Shown: piece after piece, positions 15,754 to 25,049 of the stretch
Position numbering within the stretch: the stretch's first letter is position 1
How the letters are laid out: every line of letters begins with the position of its first letter
Origin: Chitinophaga hostae
Lineage (GTDB): Bacteria > Bacteroidota > Bacteroidia > Chitinophagales > Chitinophagaceae
Direction: 5' to 3'
NCBI RefSeq assembly: GCF_018224885.1
Contig: NZ_JAGTXB010000001.1
Span: 927,861 to 991,860 of the forward strand
Length of the DNA stretch: 64,000 bases
Translations under genes and position numbers: made by a program
Notes under the pieces: generated by a model
The model's input: the letters and a program-made list of their open reading frames with translations, nothing else
The model's database searches: none
What the model was told of the DNA's origin: nothing

Positions 15754-17226
15754 CTACTTCTTCAATTTCTTCAGCATGTCCACTGCATTGTTGTTAGCTG
15801 GATTTAACGCTAAACTTTTTTCGTAATATTTAATCGCTAAAGATTTGTTGCCTTTATCCATGTACCCTTCGGCTAAACTATCATAGGCATCAGCCGACTC
15901 CGGAAATGCAAAAGCATTTATTTCAAACAATGTTATGGCCTGGTCTATTTTATTTTCGTTAATTAAGTCGTATCCTTTATTATTTACGATGTAGCTAATC
16001 AGGTCTGTTCCTTTACTCCGTCGAAGGAATTCGTCTTTCCCTGCCTGAAGTCCTTTCTCTATCACCGTTTTTATAATCCGTTCTGTAAAGTCGTTATTCT
16101 CTTTATTTTCTGCAACAGGAATAGTTGGCTTGTAGTTTTTATCAAAAATAATCCCGGCAATATCAATGCTTATTTTTCCATCAAAATTACGTTGATTTGA
16201 TCTATTAGAAAGCATGATTATAGTTACCCGTTCATCAATAAATCGTGTAAAATCGGCATACATGATGTTGTTGACGCCGTTATGCCAGACTCTTTCCGTA
16301 TGTCGGTTTGTTTTGGAAACATCCCAGCCATAAGCGTAAAAGGCATTTCCGTTTTTATCTTCATCAGCTCTAAGCTTTGGATGATATAGTTGTTGCTTTT
16401 CCTGGTTTGATAAAATTTTGTTAGTTGTTAATGCTTTGTCCCATTTAAACATATCTTCCACATTGGAAAGAATACTACCATTTCCTGTAATGTTCCAATA
16501 TTGATCATCAATATCATAACCCTTGTCTGTAGGCTTTCCCCAAACACTGTCGTTGTTATAATAACCAACAGCCACGTTTTCAGCATTGAAATCAGGCCGG
16601 CTTGTACCGGTTAGCTCCATTCCTGCGGGTTTGAATAAATTTTTGTATAGATAATCCTCATAGCTTGTTCCTGCTACTTTTTCAATAATGATTGCTAATA
16701 GACTGTAGCCGATATTAGAGTAGGAAAATTGTGTTCCGGGCTCAAAACGTAACTTCGTACTGAACACTTTTTTGATGAAGTCATCTTTATCAATTTTATC
16801 ATAATCCTTACCGATGCTGTTGATTAGTCCTGCCTGATGGCGAAGCAGGTCATGAATAGTGATGCTTACTTTATCTTTCGGGACATTCGTAAAATATTTA
16901 GTGATTCTATCATCAATTGACAGTTTGTCCTGCATCTCCAGCTTTAGGATAGCTGATGCGGTAAATTGTTTAGTGATGGAGCTGATATTAAATATAGTAG
17001 ATGGCTCATTTTTTAAATATATCTTCTGATCTCTGTATCCATAGCCTTTTGAAAGCACCTTTTTTCCATTCATCCCGACCAGTACACTTCCTGAAAAACC
17101 AACGTTCTCCATTTTATTGAGATAAACTTCAATACGTTTCACTATAGACGCTTCACGCCGATGTTGTGCAAAAGCGGAAAACGCTATGCATAAAACAAAT
17201 GTCAGGGTGATAAAAAATTTGTTCAT
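15754..17226 (-). CDS. secreted serine hydrolase (beta-lactamase family) with TPR tail
   Basis: 490 residues. Signal peptide MNKFFITLTFVLCIAFSAFAQ. The class C beta-lactamase/transpeptidase-like domain shows the nucleophile motif SITKQF (SxxK), the YSN motif in FSYSNIGYSLLA, and HNGVNN as the probable third motif. After about residue 430 come tetratricopeptide-like helices (AITLFEINAFAFPESADAYDSLAEGYMDKGNKSLAIKYYEKSLALNP). Members hydrolyse esters, D-amino acid peptides or similar bonds in the periplasm; the substrate is unknown. A decayed relative of the same family lies at 18.4-18.7 kb on the other side of the regulator gene. Confidence 0.88.
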   Translation of the reverse strand: MNKFFITLTFVLCIAFSAFAQHRREASIVKRIEVYLNKMENVGFSGSVLVGMNGKKVLSKGYGYRDQKIYLKNEPSTIFNISSITKQFTASAILKLEMQDKLSIDDRITKYFTNVPKDKVSITIHDLLRHQAGLINSIGKDYDKIDKDDFIKKVFSTKLRFEPGTQFSYSNIGYSLLAIIIEKVAGTSYEDYLYKNLFKPAGMELTGTSRPDFNAENVAVGYYNNDSVWGKPTDKGYDIDDQYWNITGNGSILSNVEDMFKWDKALTTNKILSNQEKQQLYHPKLRADEDKNGNAFYAYGWDVSKTNRHTERVWHNGVNNIMYADFTRFIDERVTIIMLSNRSNQRNFDGKISIDIAGIIFDKNYKPTIPVAENKENNDFTERIIKTVIEKGLQAGKDEFLRRSKGTDLISYIVNNKGYDLINENKIDQAITLFEINAFAFPESADAYDSLAEGYMDKGNKSLAIKYYEKSLALNPANNNAVDMLKKLKK

Positions 17227-17402
17227 AGATGATCTTAGGTTGACTTCTTTTTAAAACATCCTACTGCCGCGTTAGCCTAAATGCAGATTAAGATGTTTAT
17301 TTTTTTGCTATGAGCTTAATGTGGAATTCATTGGAATCCGACATAGTTTGATCAGCTAAATTATCATAGAACTTTCCAGGGAAAACAAGTCCGGGGCGGT
17401 GG

Positions 17403-18293
17403 CTAAGCATTAATTTCAAGCTTGTAACCTTTGCCACGTACAACAACAATTTTGGTATTCGGATCCAATTCCAGTTTTTTCCTCAATTTTGATATGAACA
17501 TATCCAGGCTACGCCCCACAATAACACCTTCATCTTCCCATATCTCTTTTTGCAGCCGGCTTCTCTCTACCGTCTCGTTAGGAGACAACGCGAAAATGAG
17601 CAGCAGCCGCGTTTCAGTTCCAGTCAGGTCTATGGTCTTTTCATTTATTATAAGGTGACGTTCCTGCGCATCAAACAAGACCGAGCCCAGAGTGAATATC
17701 TTGGTACCCTGACTCTTAGGTAAGGCTCTCCGTGGCTTAACAGCTCTCAAAAAAATAAAACCAACAAATGCTAAAAATGGCAGGCTGCCCAGAAGATATC
17801 CATTCTTTGCAGTGTTCATACCTGCCGGTTTGAATTTAATATTGATCATGTAGCATGCGCTGGGTTGCTTTCTTCCTATGCATGCTACAATGTCATCTTT
17901 TGTATTTTTGGATACAGCATATGCATAGGCTACACTGGAGTTGCTACAGTTCAGCACATTAACTACATAGTCACGTGCGAGCGGGTCTTTGGCCAACAAA
18001 CGCCGGGTGGTGTTCACCAGGGAGCCCGGTTGAAAAGTAAGTTCATTCTCAAACCTGATCAAGTACTCATTTTCCGCGATCTTTTTTACCGGGAGCACCC
18101 TTGATGTACTGTCGCCCGACTGTAAGAGCAATTCATGCCCGATCCTGCGGAGTAAAACTTCCCTCCTGGCAATATCGAAGTCGTCGCTTCCCTCCATACT
18201 GAAAGCCACGCAGATAACGGAGATAACCAGCAGGAGCATTAGTCCGTACAGGTACTTGCCCTTCCCCTCAAGCAGTTTTTGGCTTTCAAACAT
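17403..18293 (-). CDS. membrane-anchored winged-helix regulator (ToxR-like)
   Basis: 296 residues. Two hydrophobic segments are visible, near residues 14-31 and 164-182. Between them is a domain of about 130 residues, probably periplasmic, and the C-terminal 100 residues form an OmpR/PhoB-type winged helix (LTGTETRLLLIFALSPNETVERSRLQKEIWEDEGVIVGRSLDMFISKLRKKLELDPNTKIVVVRGKGYKLE). This one-component layout suggests sensing outside and DNA binding inside, like ToxR but with the domain order reversed. It lies between an intact serine hydrolase gene and a hydrolase pseudogene, which may be former or present targets. Confidence 0.82.
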   Translation of the reverse strand: MFESQKLLEGKGKYLYGLMLLLVISVICVAFSMEGSDDFDIARREVLLRRIGHELLLQSGDSTSRVLPVKKIAENEYLIRFENELTFQPGSLVNTTRRLLAKDPLARDYVVNVLNCSNSSVAYAYAVSKNTKDDIVACIGRKQPSACYMINIKFKPAGMNTAKNGYLLGSLPFLAFVGFIFLRAVKPRRALPKSQGTKIFTLGSVLFDAQERHLIINEKTIDLTGTETRLLLIFALSPNETVERSRLQKEIWEDEGVIVGRSLDMFISKLRKKLELDPNTKIVVVRGKGYKLEINA

Positions 18294-18395
18294 AGTATTG
18301 CGATTTATTTACAAAGGTTACATTTTAATTTACAATCCTGGTTTCAGTGGCTGAAAGATATCAAAGTAATTTTGCTGAATCAACTTTGATATGAT

Positions 18396-18672
18396 ATGAA
18401 AAACAAAAAAAGGTTTTGTACAGCCTGATTATCCTGTTGGTGGCAGGAGTAATTTGTTTTCCGCACAAGCTTAGCAAAAACATGACGTTAAGGCTGTCAT
18501 TTCCCCGGATGTCTCTTCCGGACCTGCCAAAGTCGATAAACTTGATAAGTTAATAAGCGCGTATGCTGAATATGGCAAATTTAATGGATCTGTCCTGGTT
18601 GGCCAGGCGGCTATGAAAAAAATGACACAGCTTTTGCCTTACAGAGAATCTTTAACAATAATAAAATAACTT
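18396..18672 (+). pseudogene. remnant of a serine hydrolase gene
   Basis: Starting from an ATG at 18396 (MKNKKR), pieces of a secreted serine hydrolase can be read only by changing frame. A signal-peptide-like LYSLIILLVAGVICF follows a frameshift, and an in-frame TAG interrupts the piece just before QKHDVKAV. Next comes KVDKLDKLISAYAEYGKFNGSVLVGQ (in shorter runs), the typical N-terminus of the beta-lactamase family. It then jumps to YEKNDTAFALQRIFNNN, which resembles a protein C-terminal region. The catalytic core is missing, so an internal deletion joined the two ends. A promoter-like TAATTTTG stands at 18367-18374. Confidence 0.7.
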
Positions 18673-19752
18673 ATGAAATACACACAGATTTACCTTTTGC
18701 TCTGGATATTTGTTTTTAGCACTTCCTGCGGACAAGGCCAAACAGCAGTGAAAAAAAATATTATCAACTCCGAAAACAAAGATGTATCCATTTCGGGCGG
18801 TCCGAACGGCATTACCCGTAATATCATACAAGATAGAAAGGGCAACATTTGGATGGCCTCATGGGAAGGGGTTTTTAGATACGATGGAAAATCGTTTATC
18901 AATATTACGGGCAAAGTGAGTTCGGCCCGTTTTTTTTCTCTTTTAGAAGATAGTAAAGGCAATTTTTGGTTCGGCTCTATTGGCTCAGGTGTTTATTATT
19001 ATGATGGGAAATCCTTTCAAAATTTTACCATCAGGGATGGACTTCTTAATAATGATGTTGGTAGTATTTATGAAGATAAAAAAGGCAATATCTGGTTCGG
19101 CGTTTTTGGAGGAGCAAGCCGTTATGACGGGAAATCTTTTCGGAATTATATCATAAATGGAGATGCGATGAATGAAGACCGGACCCGGAAAACGTTTCCG
19201 GCCAGACCTCCTTATGAGGTTAATGCTATTATTGAAGACAAAACAGGCAGGTTTTGGTTTGCTACAAGAGGCAATACCTTTGTTTATGATGGAAAAACAT
19301 TTACCGTTTTCACCCATGAGGACAAACCTTTTAAGAATGTTCGTTCTATCATCGAAGATAGAAAAGGCAATATCTGGCTTGGTGGACCTAATGGTCTTTG
19401 GTGCTATGATGGTAGCGCATTTACCAATTTCACACAGAAGTTTGTTGGTTACATAATCGAGGATAAAAACGGCAATATCTGGACCAGTTCAGAAAGAGAT
19501 AGCAGCCAGGCTTCAGTACTTTCCCGGTATGACGGAAAGTCCTTGTCTAATCAACCTTGGGCACTTTCCCGTTATGATGGAAAGTCCTTGTCCAATAAAA
19601 GGCCTACGGTAACCGAAATAGCAAATAATCCCATGTTTTTTGGGATTTTGGCATCTAATGATGGAAGTATTTGGTTTGGTGCTGTTGATGGGGTGCGTCG
19701 TTATGATGGAAATACCATCACCAGCTTTAACGGTAAAAAGAGCCAGGAATAA
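18673..19752 (+). CDS. lipoprotein with two-component-regulator-type propeller repeats
   Basis: 359 residues. A lipoprotein signal ends at STSCG (Cys near residue 19). The rest is a series of about eight repeats of the Reg_prop type: IIEDRKGNIWLGG...RYDGKSFTNF, with the conserved NIWFG and YDGKSF cores recurring every 40-45 residues. Such repeats form beta-propellers, usually in the sensor part of hybrid two-component proteins; here no kinase is attached, so it is a free-standing propeller probably anchored to the outer membrane. An in-frame 45-bp duplication lies near the C-terminus. Function unknown. Confidence 0.8.
   Translation: MKYTQIYLLLWIFVFSTSCGQGQTAVKKNIINSENKDVSISGGPNGITRNIIQDRKGNIWMASWEGVFRYDGKSFINITGKVSSARFFSLLEDSKGNFWFGSIGSGVYYYDGKSFQNFTIRDGLLNNDVGSIYEDKKGNIWFGVFGGASRYDGKSFRNYIINGDAMNEDRTRKTFPARPPYEVNAIIEDKTGRFWFATRGNTFVYDGKTFTVFTHEDKPFKNVRSIIEDRKGNIWLGGPNGLWCYDGSAFTNFTQKFVGYIIEDKNGNIWTSSERDSSQASVLSRYDGKSLSNQPWALSRYDGKSLSNKRPTVTEIANNPMFFGILASNDGSIWFGAVDGVRRYDGNTITSFNGKKSQE
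19518..19596 (+). repeat. in-frame tandem duplication within the propeller gene
   Basis: A 34-bp block at 19518-19551 recurs at 19563-19596 with three differences, all synonymous. The period of 45 bp adds exactly 15 residues (SRYDGKSLSN twice). It is a fairly recent duplication of part of one propeller blade. Confidence 0.8.
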
Positions 19753-19829
19753 ATGCGTAGCGTAAGAGCCCAATCCTGATGGAAACTATCAATTCCGGTT
19801 AAAGCTGCCATAAGAAAGTCCGGAAGATC

Positions 19830-19845
19830 TCCTGTCGCCGCGACT
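19830..19845 (+). other. possible tRNA 3'-end remnant
   Basis: TCCTGTCGCCGCGACT looks like the 3' T-stem and acceptor strand of a tRNA. It is followed 4 nt later by a strong terminator, as real tRNAs in this window are. No matching 5' half exists upstream. It could be a leftover of tRNA-targeted integration, or chance. The surrounding stretch 19753-20081 has no gene. Confidence 0.3.
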
Positions 19846-19849
19846 TAGC

Positions 19850-19881
19850 AAAGAGCCTGCTCAGAGAAGAGCAGGCTCTTT
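19850..19881 (+). terminator. terminator hairpin
   Basis: A 13-bp stem AAAGAGCCTGCTC/GAGCAGGCTCTTT with a 6-nt loop, about 100 nt after the propeller gene. It may end that transcript or belong to the tRNA-like remnant just before it. Confidence 0.75.
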
Positions 19882-20081
19882 GTAATATTCTATTCACCGG
19901 CACAGTAGTCTATTTACTGCTGGTAGTCATTATCCGGTAGTCGATAGTTAGTAACTATTTTTCTCAAAAAAATATCTTCCTGTTTGTTTTCTTAGTAAAT
20001 ATCCGTATTTATGGCTGTATGTATGAACATATTAAAAAGCGTAACTTCCAATCTTTCATATATAGCAATTTTGAAAAACAA

Positions 20082-22394
20082 ATGAAACGAGTGTTTATCC
20101 TTCTACTGCTACTTGTTGTCTGTTTCCCTACGCATGCACAGAAAAGCAGTTCGCCGGCAGATTACGTACAACCGCTTGCCGGAACAGCTACGAGCCGCTG
20201 GTTTTTTTTCAATACGGCATGCCGTCCGTTTGGCATGGTCAATCTCTCTCCTGACACCCAAACCGGAGGCGACTGGAAAAATGGTTACCTCTATGGAGAT
20301 AAAAAAATCCGATGTTTCAGTCACGTTCATGGTTGGCAACTCTACGGACTGGCAGTTTTACCTTTTACGGGAGCGCCAAGGGGTGAAGAAGGAATGAATG
20401 TTTATCAGTCAGATTTTGATCACCAGCACGAGCAGGCCAGCGTTGGCTACTACCAGGTGTTGCTTCAGACCTATGGAGTCAATTCTGAACTTACTTCCAG
20501 CAACCGGGTAGGAATGCATCGATATACTTTTCCCAAGGATTCAATACGGGGAGTCTATTTTGATTTGTGCGCTACTTTAATGGATAAAATAAAGACGGCA
20601 AGTTTGCATAAGAAGAATGAACGGGAACTGGAGGGTAGTATAACGATGGCCGCAACTTCCAGGCGCCCAAAGCCATTTACGCTTTACTTTGTTGTGCAAT
20701 TCTCTGATTCAATTCAGTTGCTTGGGAAATGGCGCGGCAAGCACAAAATATCTGATGTAACTGATACCATATCCGGCCCCGGTATCGGAGCGTGGGTGGA
20801 ATTTCGTCCGTCAGAAAAGCCACTGCTAATGAAAGTAGCACTTTCTTATACCAGCGTCCAGGGCGCTCTGATAAATCTTCAAAGCGAGGCGCCTCACTGG
20901 AATTTTGATCAGTTGGTACAGGAATCATATAAAGAGTGGAATAACTATCTGAGCCGGATAGAAGTACATACATCCGATATTAAAGCGAAGGAACGTTTTT
21001 ATACGGATCTCTGGCATGCATTGCTTGGCAGGAGAACAATAAGTGATGTTGATGGCTCCTACTGTGACAATACGGGGCCTTTGCCCCTCACTAAGCGCAC
21101 GGATCGCGACAAAAGCGGCATACCCTATCCGCACTATAATTTTGACGGTATTTGGGGCGCACACTGGTCCATATCGCAGTTATGGGGTATGGTTTATCCT
21201 GAAATCACCAATGGTTTTTGTAATACTATGCTTGATATGTACCGTAATGGCGGACTGATACCCAGGGGGCCTTCAGGCGGTAATTACACGTTTGTGATGA
21301 TAGGCGATCCGGCTGCCCCCTTCTTTGCGTCGGCCTATCATTATGGTATTCGTAATTGGAACATCTCTTTGGCATGGGAAGGGTTAAAGAAAAATGCCTA
21401 TCCGGGTGGCATCCGTGATCATGCCGGTTACGAATTTGATGATCAAGCTTCCGGTGGAGGAATGAACTATTACATAAAGAACGGCTATGTACCGGAAGGA
21501 ATTGCAGGAGGCGGTGCTCATAAAGACGGGGCATCCATGACCCTTGAATATGCCTACCAGGATTGGTCCCTGGCGCAACTTGCCCTTTCGCTTGGCAAAA
21601 AAAAGGAGGCAGACGAGTTTTTAAAACGGAGTACAAACTATAACAAACTGTGGGATAAAGAAACTGGTTTTATGCGGCCGAGAAACTCCGATGGAAGCTG
21701 GATAAAAGAGTTCATACCTATTGGAAAAAATAAAGAGTTTGCCACCACAGGCTTTTGCGAATCTAACAGTGCCATATATACGTATTTTGTTCCTCAATCT
21801 CCCAGGGGACTTATTCAATTACTGGGTGGCAATGAAGCTCTTTGCACCAGGCTGGATTCACAGCTTCAAAAGGGCGAGGCGCACCACTTCCTCGTTCCCC
21901 ATGGTGAACATGGGACAGCTTCGGCAGATTTTGAAAATCAACCTGCGGTAGGAATGCCCTGGCTGTTCAATTTCGCGGGCAAGCCCTGGTTATCACAAAA
22001 ATGGGTATATAGTATCAGAAATTCCGTATTCAGTGAAATCACCCCGGATGCAGCCTACAGGGGCGACGAAGATCAGGGCCAATTCGGATCCGTTGGTGTA
22101 ATGATGGCAATGGGCCTGTTCGATTTTCAGGGAGGAGCCGGACAAAATCCAACATGGCAGATTACAGCTCCTGCCTTTGATAGCCTTACTATCCATCTTA
22201 ACCCGGACTATTATCCCGGTAAAACCTTCCGGATAAAAACTTTGGGGCAAGCGCCGGGTAATTGTTATATACGATCTGCAAGGCTGAACAACAAGCGCTG
22301 GAACCATTACTGGCTTCGCCATGAGGACCTGGTAAACGGAGGAACGCTTGTATTGGAGCTGGGTGCTCAGCCGAATTATTCATGGGGAAACTAA
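20082..22394 (+). CDS. GH92 family alpha-mannosidase
   Basis: About 770 residues from the ATG at 20082 (MKRVFILLLLLVVCFPTHAQ), which gives a signal peptide; a start at 20019 would precede it. GH92 enzymes are Ca2+-dependent exo-alpha-mannosidases acting on N-glycans and yeast mannan. Family landmarks: YVQPLAGTATSR near the N-terminus, DLWHALLGRRTISDVDG, HKDGASMTLEYAYQDWSLAQ, the TTGFCESNSAIYTYFVPQ segment carrying the probable catalytic Glu, and RGDEDQGQFGSVGVMMAMGLFDFQGG near the end. It is secreted to the periplasm or surface. It stands alone, with no SusC/D or other mannosidase next to it. Confidence 0.92.
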   Translation: MKRVFILLLLLVVCFPTHAQKSSSPADYVQPLAGTATSRWFFFNTACRPFGMVNLSPDTQTGGDWKNGYLYGDKKIRCFSHVHGWQLYGLAVLPFTGAPRGEEGMNVYQSDFDHQHEQASVGYYQVLLQTYGVNSELTSSNRVGMHRYTFPKDSIRGVYFDLCATLMDKIKTASLHKKNERELEGSITMAATSRRPKPFTLYFVVQFSDSIQLLGKWRGKHKISDVTDTISGPGIGAWVEFRPSEKPLLMKVALSYTSVQGALINLQSEAPHWNFDQLVQESYKEWNNYLSRIEVHTSDIKAKERFYTDLWHALLGRRTISDVDGSYCDNTGPLPLTKRTDRDKSGIPYPHYNFDGIWGAHWSISQLWGMVYPEITNGFCNTMLDMYRNGGLIPRGPSGGNYTFVMIGDPAAPFFASAYHYGIRNWNISLAWEGLKKNAYPGGIRDHAGYEFDDQASGGGMNYYIKNGYVPEGIAGGGAHKDGASMTLEYAYQDWSLAQLALSLGKKKEADEFLKRSTNYNKLWDKETGFMRPRNSDGSWIKEFIPIGKNKEFATTGFCESNSAIYTYFVPQSPRGLIQLLGGNEALCTRLDSQLQKGEAHHFLVPHGEHGTASADFENQPAVGMPWLFNFAGKPWLSQKWVYSIRNSVFSEITPDAAYRGDEDQGQFGSVGVMMAMGLFDFQGGAGQNPTWQITAPAFDSLTIHLNPDYYPGKTFRIKTLGQAPGNCYIRSARLNNKRWNHYWLRHEDLVNGGTLVLELGAQPNYSWGN

Positions 22395-22411
22395 ATCGTT
22401 CCCCCATGAAT
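22378..22411. terminator. hairpin overlapping the GH92 stop codon
   Basis: A 14-bp stem with one mismatch (ATTCATGGGGAAAC / GTTCCCCCATGAAT) encloses the stop codon region. There is no T run, so it may slow or end transcription between these convergent genes, or protect the mRNA 3' end. Confidence 0.4.
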
Positions 22412-22473
22412 ATAATTACCTGCCTGGTTCAACACAGCTTATTTTCAACTAACAAAGCTGCCTGGTTTTTAGA

Positions 22474-24078
22474 TTACATTGTTTTTTGCACCACTTTCTC
22501 TGTTGAGTCGCTGTTTACTGCATTACCAACAAACCAGCGGTTAGCAGCCTTCTGAAGTTCGTTGCAATCCGGTTGGTCGTCGGCTGCCCAGGCGATAATC
22601 CCATCAGGACGTATCAGTACAGCACTTATACCCAGCGGGGCTTTTGCATTGCCTGAAATATACCTGATTTGGTCGCCATATTCATCAGCCCAGGTTTTAA
22701 GGGAGGCATTGCCGTTGAAGTCAAGGAGTATGCCCTGTCCGCTATGCATTGCGTCACCTATTGTTGTGCTGTTTTCAAATTCAAAGTTGGGAACGCTGTG
22801 GCCTGTCAGCGGGTGATCACCATCAAGATGGTATTGAGTATAAATACCCCACACCCTGCCGGCAAAATAAGTGGCGCCATCGCGTGTATCTATTAAATCG
22901 CCGACGATTGCGCGCATCGCCCTGGCGGATGGGCCGGGTCTCATCAGGGACACTTGTGCCCGCGACCAATCCAGCACTTGTGCACCGATGGGAGATCGCT
23001 CGGTATAATAGCTGTTCAGCAGGTCTTCCGGCGCTGTCTCCTTAATGGTAGCGGCGAGTTTCCAACCCAGGTTCATGGCATCCCCCAGTCCGAGGTTAAG
23101 CCCCTGACCTCCCAGCGGCGAATGAATGTGCGCAGCATCACCGGCTAAAAGTACCCGCCCGTTGCGGTAGGCGGTGGCTTGTCGTGCCCGGTCGGTCCAG
23201 GTGGTTCCGATATGGAGTGCTGTAATGGTAACGTCGGTGTTGGAAACATAGCGAAGTACCTGTTGCACATGTTCAGCGGTAAGTGGTTGGCCAGACTGAT
23301 GAAACGCCCCGGCATCAAAATCCTGTATGGCCAGGTAACCTGGCTGGGATTGCACGTACATACCTGTTGACGTAATGTTGCGGCCGGGACTGAGCTTCTC
23401 AGGATCGGCCATATCAACCAGCACGGAGTAACCGGTAAATTCGGGCTCGGTGCCGGCGAATTCAAAGCCACCGGTTTTGCGAACAACACTGCGGCTTCCA
23501 TCGCAGCCCACAAGCCATTTGGCTGTAAAGGATTGTTCGCCCGACTGAACGGTTACTTCATCTGCGGTTTGCTGAAAGTCAGTCACGGCAAGCCCATGCC
23601 TGATATCCACACCCAGGGCTGTTGCGCGCCTGGTGAATATCGCCTCAAGCTCACCTATTTCAGACAACAAACTGGGGGCGGTAGCTCCTGGCAGGCGATA
23701 TTGCCATTGTGTGGCGTCAATACGATCGTCATAAAACGGAATACCGGCGAAATGTCCTGCCTGTCGGCGGGGCTTGGGCCCCTGTCCTGCAGCAGTGGTA
23801 AGATGAGGATTTTTAAGGCGTTTATGCAGCTCCAGTTCATCCAGCAAGCCACGACGATACAGCGTTTCAATAGTGGGTGAAGAGAGACCTCGTATTCCGA
23901 AGGGTGGATGCTTTAACGGAGACTGAGGATTTTCCGCTTTTTCCAGTACCAGGACCGAACAATTGGCGAGGGCCAGTTCGCAGGCGAGGAACAAACCTAC
24001 CGGTCCTGCACCGGAAATGATTACATCATAAATAGGATGGTTTTGCGTGGGTTTTGTGTTTTCAGGTGTAGCTTTCAT
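22474..24078 (-). CDS. FAD-dependent aromatic-ring monooxygenase
   Basis: About 534 residues from the ATG at 24076-24078; an upstream GTG at 24096 is possible. It has the FAD-binding GAGPVGLFLACELALANCSVLVLEKA near the N-terminus, the LVGCDGSRSVVRK (DG) motif, and GRVLLAGDAAHIHSPLGGQGLNLGLGDAMNLGWKLA (GD motif). The C-terminal thioredoxin-like domain ends with VLIRPDGIIAWAADD. This is the PheA/TfdB/PgaE class that hydroxylates phenols or polyketide aromatics using NAD(P)H and O2. It lies downstream of an AraC gene on the same strand, its likely regulator. The substrate is not deducible. Confidence 0.9.
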   Translation of the reverse strand: MKATPENTKPTQNHPIYDVIISGAGPVGLFLACELALANCSVLVLEKAENPQSPLKHPPFGIRGLSSPTIETLYRRGLLDELELHKRLKNPHLTTAAGQGPKPRRQAGHFAGIPFYDDRIDATQWQYRLPGATAPSLLSEIGELEAIFTRRATALGVDIRHGLAVTDFQQTADEVTVQSGEQSFTAKWLVGCDGSRSVVRKTGGFEFAGTEPEFTGYSVLVDMADPEKLSPGRNITSTGMYVQSQPGYLAIQDFDAGAFHQSGQPLTAEHVQQVLRYVSNTDVTITALHIGTTWTDRARQATAYRNGRVLLAGDAAHIHSPLGGQGLNLGLGDAMNLGWKLAATIKETAPEDLLNSYYTERSPIGAQVLDWSRAQVSLMRPGPSARAMRAIVGDLIDTRDGATYFAGRVWGIYTQYHLDGDHPLTGHSVPNFEFENSTTIGDAMHSGQGILLDFNGNASLKTWADEYGDQIRYISGNAKAPLGISAVLIRPDGIIAWAADDQPDCNELQKAANRWFVGNAVNSDSTEKVVQKTM

Positions 24079-24118
24079 GTAAAATAATTGAAACACAAAA
24101 TTCCGGAATGCTTAACCC

Positions 24119-24952
24119 TTAGGCTTGTATAAACGCGACAAAATCATCGCTTACCGCCTGTTTGCCTTTTTTTGCTTTTCGCGCAAATGCCGCGGGCGTA
24201 CTGCCGCTATAGCGTTTGAACTCCCTGCTTAGGTGGGATTGATCTGTATAGCCCAGTTCCAGGGCTAAGCCGGCGAGGTTGGAGTCGGGGGAATGCCATA
24301 ATTGGTTTCGCACCTGCTCAAAGCGGATAAGACCGGACACGTCTTTGACAGTATAACCGGAAGATTGTTTGAATTTTCTTTCCAATGTGCGAACCGTTGC
24401 ATGAGCCGCCGCAGCTACCCCGCTTACCGGCATGGCGCCATTTGCTTCCCGCATGGCAACTCCTGCTTTGGATAGCATACTGTCGGCAGCAATTCCTGAC
24501 CGGGCATCCAGGAAATATTGTTGTACCCGTGCAATCGCTTCGTCTGTTTTGCCCGCCTGAATACTTTCATTTAACGAGGATTGGAGCGCGGCCACAGGGT
24601 GTTCAAATTCGTGCAAACCGTGCTTGCCGGAAGGCAGTCCGAGCAAATCGAATACGGTCCAGGGATAGCACCTGACACCAATGATTTCAAAAAGATTTTT
24701 CGTGGTTAGCAGAACAGGTTGATTGAGCAGCCCCATCATAAACGGTGAGGGCAATGATTTCATCACTCCATTGCTGAAAATGCTGCAGCCACTTCCGAAA
24801 TGAAAAATAATTTCAGCGTAGCCGTCGGGCAGCACCTCAAAGTCCGACGGTGATGCTCCGAAATCGCCCCTGTTGTACCAAAAGCATTTAATGGTATCCT
24901 GTAGCGCTTCAGGGGGCTCAAATTCCCGGTGCAGCATTTTGAAAGGTTGCAT
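24119..24952 (-). CDS. AraC family regulator with DUF6597-like N-terminal domain
   Basis: About 277 residues from the ATG at 24950-24952 (MQPFKMLHREFEPPEALQDTI). The N-terminal domain contains CFWYNRGDF, EVLPDGYAEIIFHFGSGC and GVRCYPWTVFDLLGLP, the pattern of regulators with a DUF6597 sensory domain. The C-terminal helix-turn-helix pair is VAAAAHATVRTLERKFKQSSGYTVKD and LAGLALELGYTDQSHLSREFKRYSGSTPAAF. A second gene of the same architecture is transcribed divergently 97 bp away. The FAD monooxygenase follows on the same strand after 40 nt and is the probable target. Confidence 0.87.
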   Translation of the reverse strand: MQPFKMLHREFEPPEALQDTIKCFWYNRGDFGASPSDFEVLPDGYAEIIFHFGSGCSIFSNGVMKSLPSPFMMGLLNQPVLLTTKNLFEIIGVRCYPWTVFDLLGLPSGKHGLHEFEHPVAALQSSLNESIQAGKTDEAIARVQQYFLDARSGIAADSMLSKAGVAMREANGAMPVSGVAAAAHATVRTLERKFKQSSGYTVKDVSGLIRFEQVRNQLWHSPDSNLAGLALELGYTDQSHLSREFKRYSGSTPAAFARKAKKGKQAVSDDFVAFIQA

Positions 24953-25049
24953 ATGTTGGTGCGTGGTAGTATGTGATAAAATTAAGGTAAAAGAGAGATA
25001 CTTTGTATCTTTAGTAACAGGTCTCCCACCTGCATTAAATTTTGTCAAC

